Shown one piece after another: positions 29,664 to 38,390 of a stretch of 64,000 nucleotides of DNA. The stretch comes from Prochlorococcus marinus CUG1417 (GTDB lineage Bacteria; Cyanobacteriota; Cyanobacteriia; PCC-6307; Cyanobiaceae): the NCBI RefSeq assembly GCF_017695975.1, contig NZ_JAAORN010000001.1:930001-994000 (forward strand), read 5' to 3'. A model generated the notes under the pieces. The model searched no databases, was not told the DNA's origin, and saw only the letters and a program-made list of their open reading frames with translations. The stretch's first letter is position 1. The number at the start of each line of letters is the position of its first letter. The translations under genes were made by a program, and so were the position numbers.

Positions 29664-30605
29664 ATGCTTTTAAGTCGTGTGGCAGAATCTCTTTATTGGA
29701 TAAATCGTTATTTAGAACGCGCGGAAAACATATCTCGTTTCGTGGAAGTAAGTGAAGCGATGTCATTAGATTGTCCACCAGGAAGTGCAGAACCTTGGCT
29801 CCCGTTAATAGATGCTTCGAGTGACAGAGAATCTTTTGATAAAAGATTTCCAGAGAAAAAACCAGATGACGTTATTAATTTTTTAATAAGAGATCGTTTA
29901 AACCCAAATAGTATAATCTCTTGCATTCAAATGGCAAGAGAAAATGCAAGACAAATCAGAGATGTGATGACCACAGAAATGTGGGAGCAAATTAATATTT
30001 TATATTGGAATATGCAAGAAGGAGAGGCAATATGGAATAAACCAAGACAAGAACAACTAAGTGAAATAAGGAGGGAATGCCAGCTTTTTTATGGAATTAC
30101 AGATGCTACTCTCAGCAAAGATCTTGCTTGGAGATTTAGCATTCTTGGAAGATTAATCGAAAGGGCTGACAAAACATCAAGAATTTTAGATGTTAAATAT
30201 TATTTACTCCTTCCCAGCTTAGATGAACTTGGAGGAGTACTTGATGAGCTGCAATGGATTGCACTTTTACGTTCAGCTGGAGCTTATCAAATGTTTAGGA
30301 AAGCAGTGCAAAATTCAATAAAGCCTAATTCAGTTGCGAGATTTCTTTTACTGGATCCAATTTTCCCTAGATCAGTAAGATACTGTCTTGATGGGATAAG
30401 CAATACTCTTAAAACAATAGATGTCTCTCCATCTACTGAAAATCCCTCAGAATTAGAATGCATGAGAGGTTTGCTAAAAGCAAAGTGGAGTTATATCAGA
30501 ATTGAAGATATAATTAATGCTGGTTTACATGAAGCAATCGATTCATTGCAAATGGATTTAAATAAATTAAATGATCTCATTCAAGAGAAATACTTTATTA
30601 ATTAA
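29664..30605 (+). CDS. alpha-E domain protein (DUF403)
   Basis: 313 aa, all-helical. The family's opening LLSRVAESLYWINRYLERAE (2-21) is present, followed by ENARQIRDVMTTEMWEQIN and SILGRLIERADKTSRILDVK, a helical repeat. Always encoded with circularly permuted ATP-grasp and transglutaminase-like proteins. Biochemical activity unknown. Cotranscribed: 1 bp after the ATP-grasp gene and 11 bp before the transglutaminase gene. Confidence 0.9.
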   Translation: MLLSRVAESLYWINRYLERAENISRFVEVSEAMSLDCPPGSAEPWLPLIDASSDRESFDKRFPEKKPDDVINFLIRDRLNPNSIISCIQMARENARQIRDVMTTEMWEQINILYWNMQEGEAIWNKPRQEQLSEIRRECQLFYGITDATLSKDLAWRFSILGRLIERADKTSRILDVKYYLLLPSLDELGGVLDELQWIALLRSAGAYQMFRKAVQNSIKPNSVARFLLLDPIFPRSVRYCLDGISNTLKTIDVSPSTENPSELECMRGLLKAKWSYIRIEDIINAGLHEAIDSLQMDLNKLNDLIQEKYFIN

Positions 30606-30616
30606 AAAGCTTTTTA

Positions 30617-31474
30617 ATGAGAATTAAATACATTCACAAACTTGAATATAAATACGAAGACCCTGTTCAATTAGGCGAGCATAGATTATGTATAAAGCCA
30701 AGGTCAAATGGATTCCAAAAGCTAAAGAATTTTGAATTAAAAATAACCCCAGAACCAGAAATTATTTATCCATTACTTGCTGCCAGCGGAGAAGAGATTA
30801 ATAGAATCAGATTCAATGGATTAACAGATAATTTAATTATTGAATCAATCAGTGAAGTTGAAACTGTTAAACATCCAAACATTATTGATGGAGTTAAAAA
30901 TAGAGATTTAACATTACCTTTTTGTAGAAGTATTATTAACAGAGATTTGCAGGGAGCATTAGAGGGATGGATGCCTAATGGACAACACGACCCCTCTGCT
31001 GTAGAACTTGCCCAGGAAGCTTTAGCAGGAAGCATTAATAACGCATTATCATTTACCTACCAGTTAATAGAGATAATTCAAGATCGGGTTAAATATACCA
31101 AAAGACATACAGGTCCAGCATGGCCGGCTAGCAGAACACTTAGAGAACGTATAGGTTCATGCAGAGATTTAGCAATGCTGATGGTTGAAGCTTGCAGGTC
31201 TATAGGTATCCCAAGTAGGTTTGTAAGTGGTTATCATTTTGAAGATCCGTTACCCTCTGAGTTGGATTTACACGCTTGGGCCGAATTATATATTCCAGGT
31301 GCTGGTTGGAGAGGTTTTGATCCAAGCGGGAAAGGATTAATAGATGATAGATATTTAACATTGGTATCATCTTCAAAATCTAATTTAACCTCTGTAATCA
31401 CAGGAAACTTCATAGGAAAAAATAATCTAGAAAATACTTTATCCTGGGAAATCAAACCTCTTGAGATTAAATAA
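30617..31474 (+). CDS. transglutaminase-like protein (Bact_transglu_N + TGc)
   Basis: 285 aa. N-terminal beta domain (MRIKYIHKLEYKYEDPVQLG onward), then the papain-like core. The Cys is in RERIGSCRDLAMLMVEACRS, the His in SELDLHAWAELYIPG, and the Asp in WRGFDPSGKGL, the Cys-His-Asp triad of the transglutaminase/peptidase superfamily. It may cleave or transfer peptide amides in the product of the ATP-grasp neighbour. The target is unknown. Confidence 0.9.
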   Translation: MRIKYIHKLEYKYEDPVQLGEHRLCIKPRSNGFQKLKNFELKITPEPEIIYPLLAASGEEINRIRFNGLTDNLIIESISEVETVKHPNIIDGVKNRDLTLPFCRSIINRDLQGALEGWMPNGQHDPSAVELAQEALAGSINNALSFTYQLIEIIQDRVKYTKRHTGPAWPASRTLRERIGSCRDLAMLMVEACRSIGIPSRFVSGYHFEDPLPSELDLHAWAELYIPGAGWRGFDPSGKGLIDDRYLTLVSSSKSNLTSVITGNFIGKNNLENTLSWEIKPLEIK

Positions 31475-31597
31475 AGACTAAATTTTAATCTTTTAAATGA
31501 CGAAAAATATAAATAATAATATGTTTCTTTTTTAGTGTTAGTTGATACGTTCTTAGATGAATATATCTGTTTTCATTTGTTTAATCTTTAAAGAAAA

Positions 31598-32119
31598 TTG
31601 AACTCAAGTTTAGAAATTCCAGTTATCAAATCAAATAAATCAAAAATGTTTGAATTGATAAGTTATGAAAAATTTCGCGATACAAAAGACGTAAGATTTT
31701 TTGATATTAGTGTTAATGATTCAAATTATAGAGATCTAGTTATTCACAGTGGTCCTGCAGTTAGTCCTCCAAATGATGAAGATTTTAATAATTGGCAATT
31801 TTACATACATCACAATCAAGAAGATAATCTATTAGCTATCTCTGGGGGTAGAACATTTTTTCTTGTAAATTTTGGTTGGGATTATCCTTTTTATAAAGTT
31901 AGATTAGAATCTTGCGGATATATTTTAAGGATACCTAGAGGAACTTTTCATAGATCGGTATCTGACGAAAACGGTTCCATAGTTTTAAATCAAGCCATTA
32001 GAGATAAAGGAGGTTCAGTTGAATCTGAATTCAAAGTTACCAATAGCAAAGATAATAAAAAACTTCTAGATTGTATAACTAATTTAGAGCCTAGATTTAA
32101 AATTTATAGTGTTAAATAA
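31598..32119 (+). CDS. cupin-like hypothetical protein
   Basis: 173 aa from a TTG at 31598; an ATG 48 bp inside (31646, MFELISYEKF) is the more ordinary start. The body is beta-rich with a cupin-like course: WQFYIHHNQEDNLLAISGGR, FFLVNFGWDYPFYKVRLESC, GYILRIPRGTFHRSVSDENG. It shows the G-x(2)-P-x-G-x-x-H pattern of cupin motif 2. A role in small-molecule binding is inference. Confidence 0.6.
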   Translation: MNSSLEIPVIKSNKSKMFELISYEKFRDTKDVRFFDISVNDSNYRDLVIHSGPAVSPPNDEDFNNWQFYIHHNQEDNLLAISGGRTFFLVNFGWDYPFYKVRLESCGYILRIPRGTFHRSVSDENGSIVLNQAIRDKGGSVESEFKVTNSKDNKKLLDCITNLEPRFKIYSVK

Positions 32120-32202
32120 TCTTAAAAAGGGATTCTAAATTTATTCATCGATTTAAAAAATTATCTAATTGTTATAAAATAATAATATTCGAATTCTCTA
32201 GT

Positions 32203-32721
32203 ATGAAATTTTTCAGATTTATAAAATATCTTTTATGCATAACTTTTTCTTTCTTAGTTTTATCCTCTCCAGTTTTTGCTGGGGCAAATGTAGCTGTTAA
32301 GGGCGAGGGAGATGAAGTTCCAAGTTATGTAAGATCTAATATTACAGGATTTGATTTCCATGGAGAGGATCTTCATTTGTCATCTATAGCTGGAGCAGTG
32401 GCAAGAGATGCAGATTTTAGTGACGTTGATTTACATGGGACAACCTTAACCCTATCTGATTTAAAAGGTTCTAATTTAAATGGAATCGACCTGACCGATA
32501 CTCTTTCTGATCGAGTTAATTTCCAAAAAACAGATCTTAGAAATGCTGTTTTAATAAATATGATCGCATCAGGTAGCAGTTTTGCAGGAGCTCAAATAGA
32601 AGGAGCGGATTTTTCTTACGCTATTCTTGACAGCGAAGATCAAAGAAATCTTTGTGAAATTGCTGATGGTATCAATCCAACAACAGGCGTTTCAACTAGA
32701 GAAAGTCTTGAGTGTAGCTAG
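32203..32721 (+). CDS. pentapeptide-repeat protein, exported (thylakoid-lumen type)
   Basis: 172 aa. Signal peptide (MKFFRFIKYLLCITFSFLVL, cleavage near VFA-GA). Then tandem pentapeptides of A(D/N)LXX/F type between about residues 50 and 145 (ADFSDVDLHG, SDLKGSNLNGIDL, VNFQKTDLRNAVL, SSFAGAQIEGADFSYAIL). The C-terminus CEIADGINPTTGVSTRESLE with two Cys is the recurrent end of lumenal pentapeptide proteins. It forms a right-handed quadrilateral beta helix. Function unknown. Confidence 0.85.
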   Translation: MKFFRFIKYLLCITFSFLVLSSPVFAGANVAVKGEGDEVPSYVRSNITGFDFHGEDLHLSSIAGAVARDADFSDVDLHGTTLTLSDLKGSNLNGIDLTDTLSDRVNFQKTDLRNAVLINMIASGSSFAGAQIEGADFSYAILDSEDQRNLCEIADGINPTTGVSTRESLECS

Positions 32722-32744
32722 TACAAAAACTATAAGTAAACTTC

Positions 32745-33098
32745 TTATAAATAAACTTTCTTACCATTATTAAATTTATAAATCCTTTGTTCATCATCTT
32801 GAAATATCATTTCACCATTTAATTTGGATTTCTTAAATTTTGAAAGCCTTGCTCTGTGAATATTAGATTTTCTATTAATATTTTCTTCGTTGTCATAACT
32901 CCCAATATAGATATTTATATTAGGGTTTGAAAAGGTTTTTTCTTCCTCTCTTAAAAAAATTCTTTCAATATTTGTTTGCGTGCTTTGAAGTTTATTTTTA
33001 AATTTTTTTAATTTTAAGTTCTTTGATTTTTTAGATTTAATTTTTTTGTAGACAAAAAAAATAAGTCCTAAAATTAGAAAAAATAAAAATATATTCAT
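32745..33098 (-). CDS. membrane-anchored basic hypothetical protein
   Basis: 117 aa. An N-terminal anchor (IFLFFLILGLIFFVY) is followed by a Lys-rich linker (KKIKSKKSKNLKLKKFKNKL) and a small C-terminal domain (IYIGSYDNEENINRKSN to QRIYKFNNGKKVYL). No family recognised. Only 3 bp separate it from the next upstream gene on the same strand, so cotranscribed. Confidence 0.6.
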   Translation of the reverse strand: MNIFLFFLILGLIFFVYKKIKSKKSKNLKLKKFKNKLQSTQTNIERIFLREEEKTFSNPNINIYIGSYDNEENINRKSNIHRARLSKFKKSKLNGEMIFQDDEQRIYKFNNGKKVYL

Positions 33099-33101
33099 TA
33101 A

Positions 33102-33293
33102 CTATTTAATTTTTATTTTAATATCTACGCCTAAGTTACTTTTAGTAGTTAATATTTCTTTTCTTAAAATTCCATAAGTAAAAATTCTAGATAAAGTTTT
33201 CAAAGATTTAAAAACCAAAAAAACAGTAAATAAAAAGAAAACAATAATATTTTCTACAAGAATATTTTTATTTTTATTATCTAGATTGCTCAT
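33102..33293 (-). CDS. 63-aa single-TM protein
   Basis: A polar start (MSNLDNKNKNILVENIIVFF), one hydrophobic helix (about 15-28), and a basic/amphipathic end (RIFTYGILRKEILTTKSNLG, then VDIKIKIK). Lies between the PfkB kinase and the 32745 gene on the same strand; probable operon. Function unknown. Confidence 0.55.
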   Translation of the reverse strand: MSNLDNKNKNILVENIIVFFLFTVFLVFKSLKTLSRIFTYGILRKEILTTKSNLGVDIKIKIK

Positions 33294-33309
33294 GTAATTG
33301 TTAATTCAA

Positions 33310-34230
33310 TTATTTTTCATCATTATTTGCATATGGTCCGAAAAATTCACTAGCGTCTCTTCCCATTACTTTAGCAAGATTTAAACTTTTATCTATATCC
33401 CATTTAGATGCCATTCCATAAAGAATACCTGCAGCAAAAGAATCACCACATCCATAAGAATCAACCTTTAATTTTTTGTTTTTAAGAGCCTTATATCTTC
33501 CTCCTGGGAATATTATGCCTCCCTTCTCTCCCTCGGTTTTAATAGTATATTTGGGTTTTAACAATAATTCAGAAAAAGAAAAAACTTCTCCTGGATCAAG
33601 ATTACTGCCTATTAATCCATCTAAAAGAACATTTGAATTATTAATTGTATTTAATCCTACCCTTGGTGTTGTACACAGTATTGGAGCTGATCTAGCCATT
33701 TTAAAAATCTCTGAATCAGATGCAGTAATAAAAATTCCGTCCATTTTTTTTAAAATGTTCCATTCTAAATTGTCTTTATGAGTTGGAGCTAACCTTTCTC
33801 CAATAACTGTTATTGCTCTTTCACCTTGAGAGTCAATTAAACTAAATCCTCTTCTAGTTGGTTTATCACGCCAAGCTACATGCAACTTGATTCCCATATT
33901 TGAGAGAATCTTGAAACACTTATCTCCATAATCATCATTACCTAATGACGTAAAGAAATGAATTTGGTTTAAAGTTAAATCAGAAAGTATTTTCGCGATA
34001 ATAGATCCACCACCAGCTGGATACTCAAGGGACTTTTCAGAATGAGAAATAACTCCGGATTTTGGTAATTGATCAACTTTTAAAAAATTTATCCATTCAA
34101 CATGACCAATAACTGCAAAATTTAAATTTCCTTTTTTAAATTTATAGTCTTCAACTTTATTATTCTTGTCAACAGCCATAAGCTTTAAAATACTATTATT
34201 AAAAGAAATATTTTTAACAAGTGAATTCAT
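33310..34230 (-). CDS. PfkB-family carbohydrate kinase
   Basis: 306 aa as drawn from ATG 34230; an ATG at 34179 (MAVDKNN) would fit better, because the frame from 34230 overlaps the divergent neighbour. The kinase core begins NFAVIGHVEW. The signature near the N-terminus is GGGSIIAKIL with conserved Gly-Gly. The C-terminal PfkB motif DSYGCGDSFAAGILYG holds the catalytic Asp. Substrate unknown: ribokinase/adenosine-kinase-like sugars. Confidence 0.85.
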   Translation of the reverse strand: MNSLVKNISFNNSILKLMAVDKNNKVEDYKFKKGNLNFAVIGHVEWINFLKVDQLPKSGVISHSEKSLEYPAGGGSIIAKILSDLTLNQIHFFTSLGNDDYGDKCFKILSNMGIKLHVAWRDKPTRRGFSLIDSQGERAITVIGERLAPTHKDNLEWNILKKMDGIFITASDSEIFKMARSAPILCTTPRVGLNTINNSNVLLDGLIGSNLDPGEVFSFSELLLKPKYTIKTEGEKGGIIFPGGRYKALKNKKLKVDSYGCGDSFAAGILYGMASKWDIDKSLNLAKVMGRDASEFFGPYANNDEK

Positions 34231-34592
34231 TTAACATTTTAAAAGATAATAAACAGATACTATCTTTTCTTTACCTTTTTCTATCAATTTTGGGAGCTGT
34301 TCTGCCAATGTTGGCAAATTTCGAATTTGCTAGGGAATATGGAAACAGCTTTGATATAAATAACTTCATTTCTTTAGCGAACGCAAACCCTGCAGCTCAG
34401 TCAATTTCTAGAGACTTATTAGTAGGTGCAAGTGCTATTTTTATATGGATAGTAAATGAATCAAAAAAACTAAATATGAAGAATATGTGGGTTGTATACA
34501 TTGGCACTTTTCTTATAGCCTTCGCATTCTCTGCACCTTTTTTCTTATTTCTAAGAGAGAGAAGAATTATTGAATTAGAAAAGATTAATTAA
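34221..34592 (+). CDS. DUF2834-like small membrane protein
   Basis: 123 aa from a GTG start. Three helices, with the family motif run GAVLPMLANFEFAREYG and FISLANANPAAQSISRDLLV. The helix IFIWIVNESKKLNMKNMWVV and the last helix (YIGTFLIAFAFSAPFFLFLR) follow, ending RERRI. DUF2834 function unknown. Its stop overlaps the MFS gene stop by 4 bp (convergent). Confidence 0.75.
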   Translation: MNSFNILKDNKQILSFLYLFLSILGAVLPMLANFEFAREYGNSFDINNFISLANANPAAQSISRDLLVGASAIFIWIVNESKKLNMKNMWVVYIGTFLIAFAFSAPFFLFLRERRIIELEKIN

Positions 34593-35818
34593 AATAATCT
34601 CTTAAAAAGAATTGTAAAGGCAATAAAGCAACAAGAAGAAATTGAAAGCCAGATTATTGAAGCATAACCAAATAGATCTAATATGCGCCCTGAAATAAAT
34701 GGTCCAAAAAAATAACCCATAGCGAAACATTGTGATAAAAGAGCAAGTGCAAAACCTTTTTTATTTGAAGGAGCTATTCTGAAAACGACATCTGTTGATG
34801 TTGGAAGAAATGAAGCAGTCCCTAAACTTACTAAAATTAATGCCAAAGAAATTAAATAAAACGCTGGGATATTTAGATAACTAGAAATAAATAATAAAAA
34901 TGAAGCGAAAGAGAAATTTATTAAACTAAATTTCAAGCCAAATAATCTTTCTTTCTTAGATATCCAAGAACCGACAGGCCATTGTAAAAACAACAATAAA
35001 ATTAACTGAATAGAAATTATAAGACTAATAATTTCTTTGCTTAATGCATCACGATATATTCCACCTTTAACAAGATCCAGAGGCAAAGTTACTTGTATCA
35101 AGGCTAAAGAGGTAGTTATCAATAAAATAGATAAAATTATTATTGTTGAATTTTTATTCCATTTCAATTGTCCCTGATTAATTGGATCTACTAATTTTTT
35201 TTGAAAATTTTCTAAGTTTCTTTTAATAGAAGAACTATTTCTAGATATTAAATACGTGATAACTAACATACAAAATATATCATTTATAAATATTGATTTA
35301 GAATACAAAAAATTCGTCATATACCCCCCTAAGAATACCCCTAGAAATATTCCTAAAGCTTCCGAACTTCTAACAAGGGCATAAGCTTTACGTGTTTCGA
35401 TAGGATGACAAAAATAGGGCACCCCAAACTCGGCAGCAGGCCAATATATTCCTGCAGCAGCCCCAACAAGTGATTGTCCAATTATGTACAAAAAAGTATC
35501 TCTTGAAAAAATGAGGCATAAGCTAGCGGCAATACTTAGTATTGAAGAAGTAATTATCGGAAATTGTATTTTTCCCGTTTTATTAAGATAATTACCTGTA
35601 AAGAGTCTTGTTATGGTTCCAATTATTGCTGAGATGGTAAATCCCAGGCCAATATCTGTCGCCGATAATCCTAGGTTATTAAAAATAAGTGATGTTAAAT
35701 AAATAACACCTCCTGCTCCAAATGCAGCAAAAAATCTTATCTTGGTTATTAACCTCAAATGATAAGGAAATTGAATCCACCAATTTTTGCTAATTTGTAA
35801 ACTATTTGGACTAATCAC
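34589..35818 (-). CDS. MFS transporter
   Basis: 409 aa, about twelve hydrophobic helices. It has MFS hallmarks: LTRLFTGNYLNKTGKIQFPI (loop 2-3 with GxLaDrxG-like turn), GQSLVGAAAGIYWPAAEFGV in helix 4-5, and the second half SWISKKERLFGLKFSL. Drug/sugar subfamily cannot be fixed. Divergent from the alpha/beta hydrolase gene (2 bp between starts), so their promoters overlap fully. Confidence 0.85.
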   Translation of the reverse strand: MISPNSLQISKNWWIQFPYHLRLITKIRFFAAFGAGGVIYLTSLIFNNLGLSATDIGLGFTISAIIGTITRLFTGNYLNKTGKIQFPIITSSILSIAASLCLIFSRDTFLYIIGQSLVGAAAGIYWPAAEFGVPYFCHPIETRKAYALVRSSEALGIFLGVFLGGYMTNFLYSKSIFINDIFCMLVITYLISRNSSSIKRNLENFQKKLVDPINQGQLKWNKNSTIIILSILLITTSLALIQVTLPLDLVKGGIYRDALSKEIISLIISIQLILLLFLQWPVGSWISKKERLFGLKFSLINFSFASFLLFISSYLNIPAFYLISLALILVSLGTASFLPTSTDVVFRIAPSNKKGFALALLSQCFAMGYFFGPFISGRILDLFGYASIIWLSISSCCFIAFTILFKRLF

Positions 35819-35820
35819 TA

Positions 35821-37371
35821 GTGAAATACATTTTTATAATTTTTTTTAGTTTTTGTTGTTTATTTTTTAATAATGGTTTAAAGGCTGCTGAAAAGATAAA
35901 TATTAAGTTTGAAGAGATGGAAATCCCTCTTACTATAGAACAATTATCAAAATTAGAAAAATACAAAGATAATTCAACAGAATTAATAGATTGGTTAAAA
36001 AAAAATGGATTCATAAGAGTTTTTGAATTATCAAAATTTTTAGAATTTCCAGTTTTCAAAGAAGAGGGATTAAATAGAGAAATATTAAGAAGTTGGACAG
36101 GGCGTAAAATTATTACAGAACTGAGCAAAAGCATAAAAGTTCCAAATGACAATAATGGAACAGAAATATATAACACTATAGAAAATTTATTAGATCAAAA
36201 AAAAGAAGTTTCAACTTTAGACATCATAAAGGCATTACCATCAGAAGAAATTTCACTAGATATTGACAATCTAATTTTAATAATTTCATCTTGGAAAAAT
36301 GAATTATCAATGCAACAAGAACTATTATCCAAATTAAATAAACTTGAAAGAACTAAACAAAATGCCTTTAAAAATACTGAAAAAAAATCAACTAAAGATC
36401 TAATAAAAATTGAAAAAAAAATTTATGCTCCTCACCGAGTGAAACCTTTTGAAATTGAAATATGGAAAAGCAATAAAATAAATTTCGATAAAGAATTGAT
36501 AATATTTATGCCAGGACTTGGAGGCGAAATTAATAATTTCAAATGGATAGGTAACGAATTGGCCAGAAGAGGTTGGCCAATATTATTCATAGATCATAGA
36601 GGTAGTAATCTAGAATCATTCATAGACGTGCTCGATGGTAGGGAGACAATACCAGGAAGTGCAGACTTTTTCTTATATAGAATTAAAGATTTAGATGCTG
36701 TATTGAAAGCTCATGAAAATGGAGAATTTGGTTTCCCTAATAATTCTTATATTTTAATGGGGCATTCACTTGGTGCTTTAATAGCACTTTTATATGAAGG
36801 CAAGAAACCTACAGATCAACTAGAGGAAAAATGTGATTCAGCATTAAAAGACTTTGCGGTAACAAATTTATCAAAATTACTTCAATGTCAGTTGAGTGAA
36901 ATACCATTCCCTAAGAAAAATAATTTTAATAAGGCCAGTGCCATAGTAGGTTTTAATTCATTTGGAAGTCTAGTATGGCCAAAAGAAAATAGTACAGGTA
37001 TTAAAGCACCAACTCTTCTAATAGGTGGTACTTATGACCTTATTACACCTTTAATGAATGAACAATTTAGAGTGTTTTATGCTTTAGATAATCCATCAAA
37101 TAGATTTCTAATTATTGAAGGAGCAAGTCATTTCTCTCCAATAAGAATTAATAAAAGCTATGAAGAAAATAATGACCTCTTCAAAATAAGTGAATCTTTT
37201 ATTGGTTCAGAGCCAATATTAGTACAAGATTTATCTACTAAATTTATAGTTGAATTTTTAAAAAATATTAAAGACCAAAAGATCCCTAATGTAATTAAAA
37301 ACCAAAGAGATTTAGGCCTTGACTTCCATCTTTTAGATCTTGAAACGATAAAAGAAATTTCCGAAAATTAG
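35821..37371 (+). CDS. exported alpha/beta hydrolase with DUF1400 domain
   Basis: 516 aa. Signal peptide (MKYIFIIFFSFCCLFFNNGL, cleavage near KAA). DUF1400 (about 25-170), typical of cyanobacteria, contains LSKFLEFPVF and LRSWTGRKII. The hydrolase domain (about 215-505) has the nucleophile elbow YILMGHSLGALIAL (Ser in GHSLG), an Asp in GGTYDLITP, and the His in EGASHFSP. Esterase/lipase-like activity outside the cytoplasm. Substrate unknown. It converges with the dppB-like gene, 4 bp overlap of stops. Confidence 0.85.
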   Translation: MKYIFIIFFSFCCLFFNNGLKAAEKINIKFEEMEIPLTIEQLSKLEKYKDNSTELIDWLKKNGFIRVFELSKFLEFPVFKEEGLNREILRSWTGRKIITELSKSIKVPNDNNGTEIYNTIENLLDQKKEVSTLDIIKALPSEEISLDIDNLILIISSWKNELSMQQELLSKLNKLERTKQNAFKNTEKKSTKDLIKIEKKIYAPHRVKPFEIEIWKSNKINFDKELIIFMPGLGGEINNFKWIGNELARRGWPILFIDHRGSNLESFIDVLDGRETIPGSADFFLYRIKDLDAVLKAHENGEFGFPNNSYILMGHSLGALIALLYEGKKPTDQLEEKCDSALKDFAVTNLSKLLQCQLSEIPFPKKNNFNKASAIVGFNSFGSLVWPKENSTGIKAPTLLIGGTYDLITPLMNEQFRVFYALDNPSNRFLIIEGASHFSPIRINKSYEENNDLFKISESFIGSEPILVQDLSTKFIVEFLKNIKDQKIPNVIKNQRDLGLDFHLLDLETIKEISEN

Positions 37372-38390
37372 TACTCTATTCGTGGATCTAAATATGCGAT
37401 TAAAATATCCACGAAGAGATTTAGAGAGACTATAAGCATAGAGGTAAAAATTACAATTCCTTGAACCAAGGTATAGTCTCTTTGAGAAATAGCTTCATGT
37501 AATCTTAAAGCTATACCTGGCCATGAGAAAGTCACCTCGAACAACAGAGCGCCTCCTGCTAAAGAGGCCATAGTCAAGCCAGAAATAGTGACAATTGGCA
37601 ATAGAGCATTAGGCAATGCATGGTTTAAAAATATTTTTTTCCTCGATATTCCTCTACATATAGCAGCATTTACATAATCACTTTTAAATGTCTTATCCAA
37701 ATTTACTCTTAATGAGCGGCTGAATATACCACTTAATAAAAAGCCAAGGGTAATCGAAGGAAGTGCGAGATGATAAAGACTATCTTTCAAGGCAATAATA
37801 TTATTTGAAAGAATACTATCTAAAACTAGAAAACCTGTAATTTGTGGTTGTTGCTGAAATATAGGAAATCTTCCTCCAATTGGGGAAATATTAAAAAATA
37901 CAGAAAATAATAATTGAGCTAACATTGCGCCCCAAAAAGGAGGGATCGCATATGTAGCAATTCCTAATATTCTCGAAATATAATCTGTCTTTTTCCCTTT
38001 ATTTCTTAAACCAATTAATCCTAATGGAAATCCTATTAGTATGGCACTTGATATTGAAAAGAATCCAAGCTCAAGACTTGCAGGCAATGACTTTATAATA
38101 ATATTAAGGACTGGCTCTTGGGTACTAAGAGATTGGCCCAAATCTAAGTGCAATATATTTTTAATATATAAAAAATATTGATTTATTAAAGGTTCATTTA
38201 GCCCTAATTTATTTCTTAGAAATTCTCTTGAAACCTCATCAGCACCAGATCCAAGTATGGCATCGACAGGATCGCCGGGAGCAACTCTCAACAAAATAAA
38301 TACTAATGAAGAAATTATCCATAACATTATTGGTATAAGTGAAATTTTTAACAAGGAATAATTTAGTAGTTTGTTTAAATTTCTACTCAT
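37368..38390 (-). CDS. peptide/nickel-type ABC transporter permease (DppB family)
   Basis: 340 aa from the ATG at 38390 (MSRNLNKLL), preferred to the upstream ATG at 38408. Six helices. The ABC-5 conserved loop is visible: AICRGISRKKIFLNHALPNA, with VAPGDPVDAILG in the first external loop, RIGPL-like ATYAIPPFWGAML and TFSWPGIALRLHEAISQRDY near the end. The partner permease (DppC) and ATPases are not in the window. It overlaps the substrate-binding protein stop by 8 bp; operon. Confidence 0.88.
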   Translation of the reverse strand: MSRNLNKLLNYSLLKISLIPIMLWIISSLVFILLRVAPGDPVDAILGSGADEVSREFLRNKLGLNEPLINQYFLYIKNILHLDLGQSLSTQEPVLNIIIKSLPASLELGFFSISSAILIGFPLGLIGLRNKGKKTDYISRILGIATYAIPPFWGAMLAQLLFSVFFNISPIGGRFPIFQQQPQITGFLVLDSILSNNIIALKDSLYHLALPSITLGFLLSGIFSRSLRVNLDKTFKSDYVNAAICRGISRKKIFLNHALPNALLPIVTISGLTMASLAGGALLFEVTFSWPGIALRLHEAISQRDYTLVQGIVIFTSMLIVSLNLFVDILIAYLDPRIEY

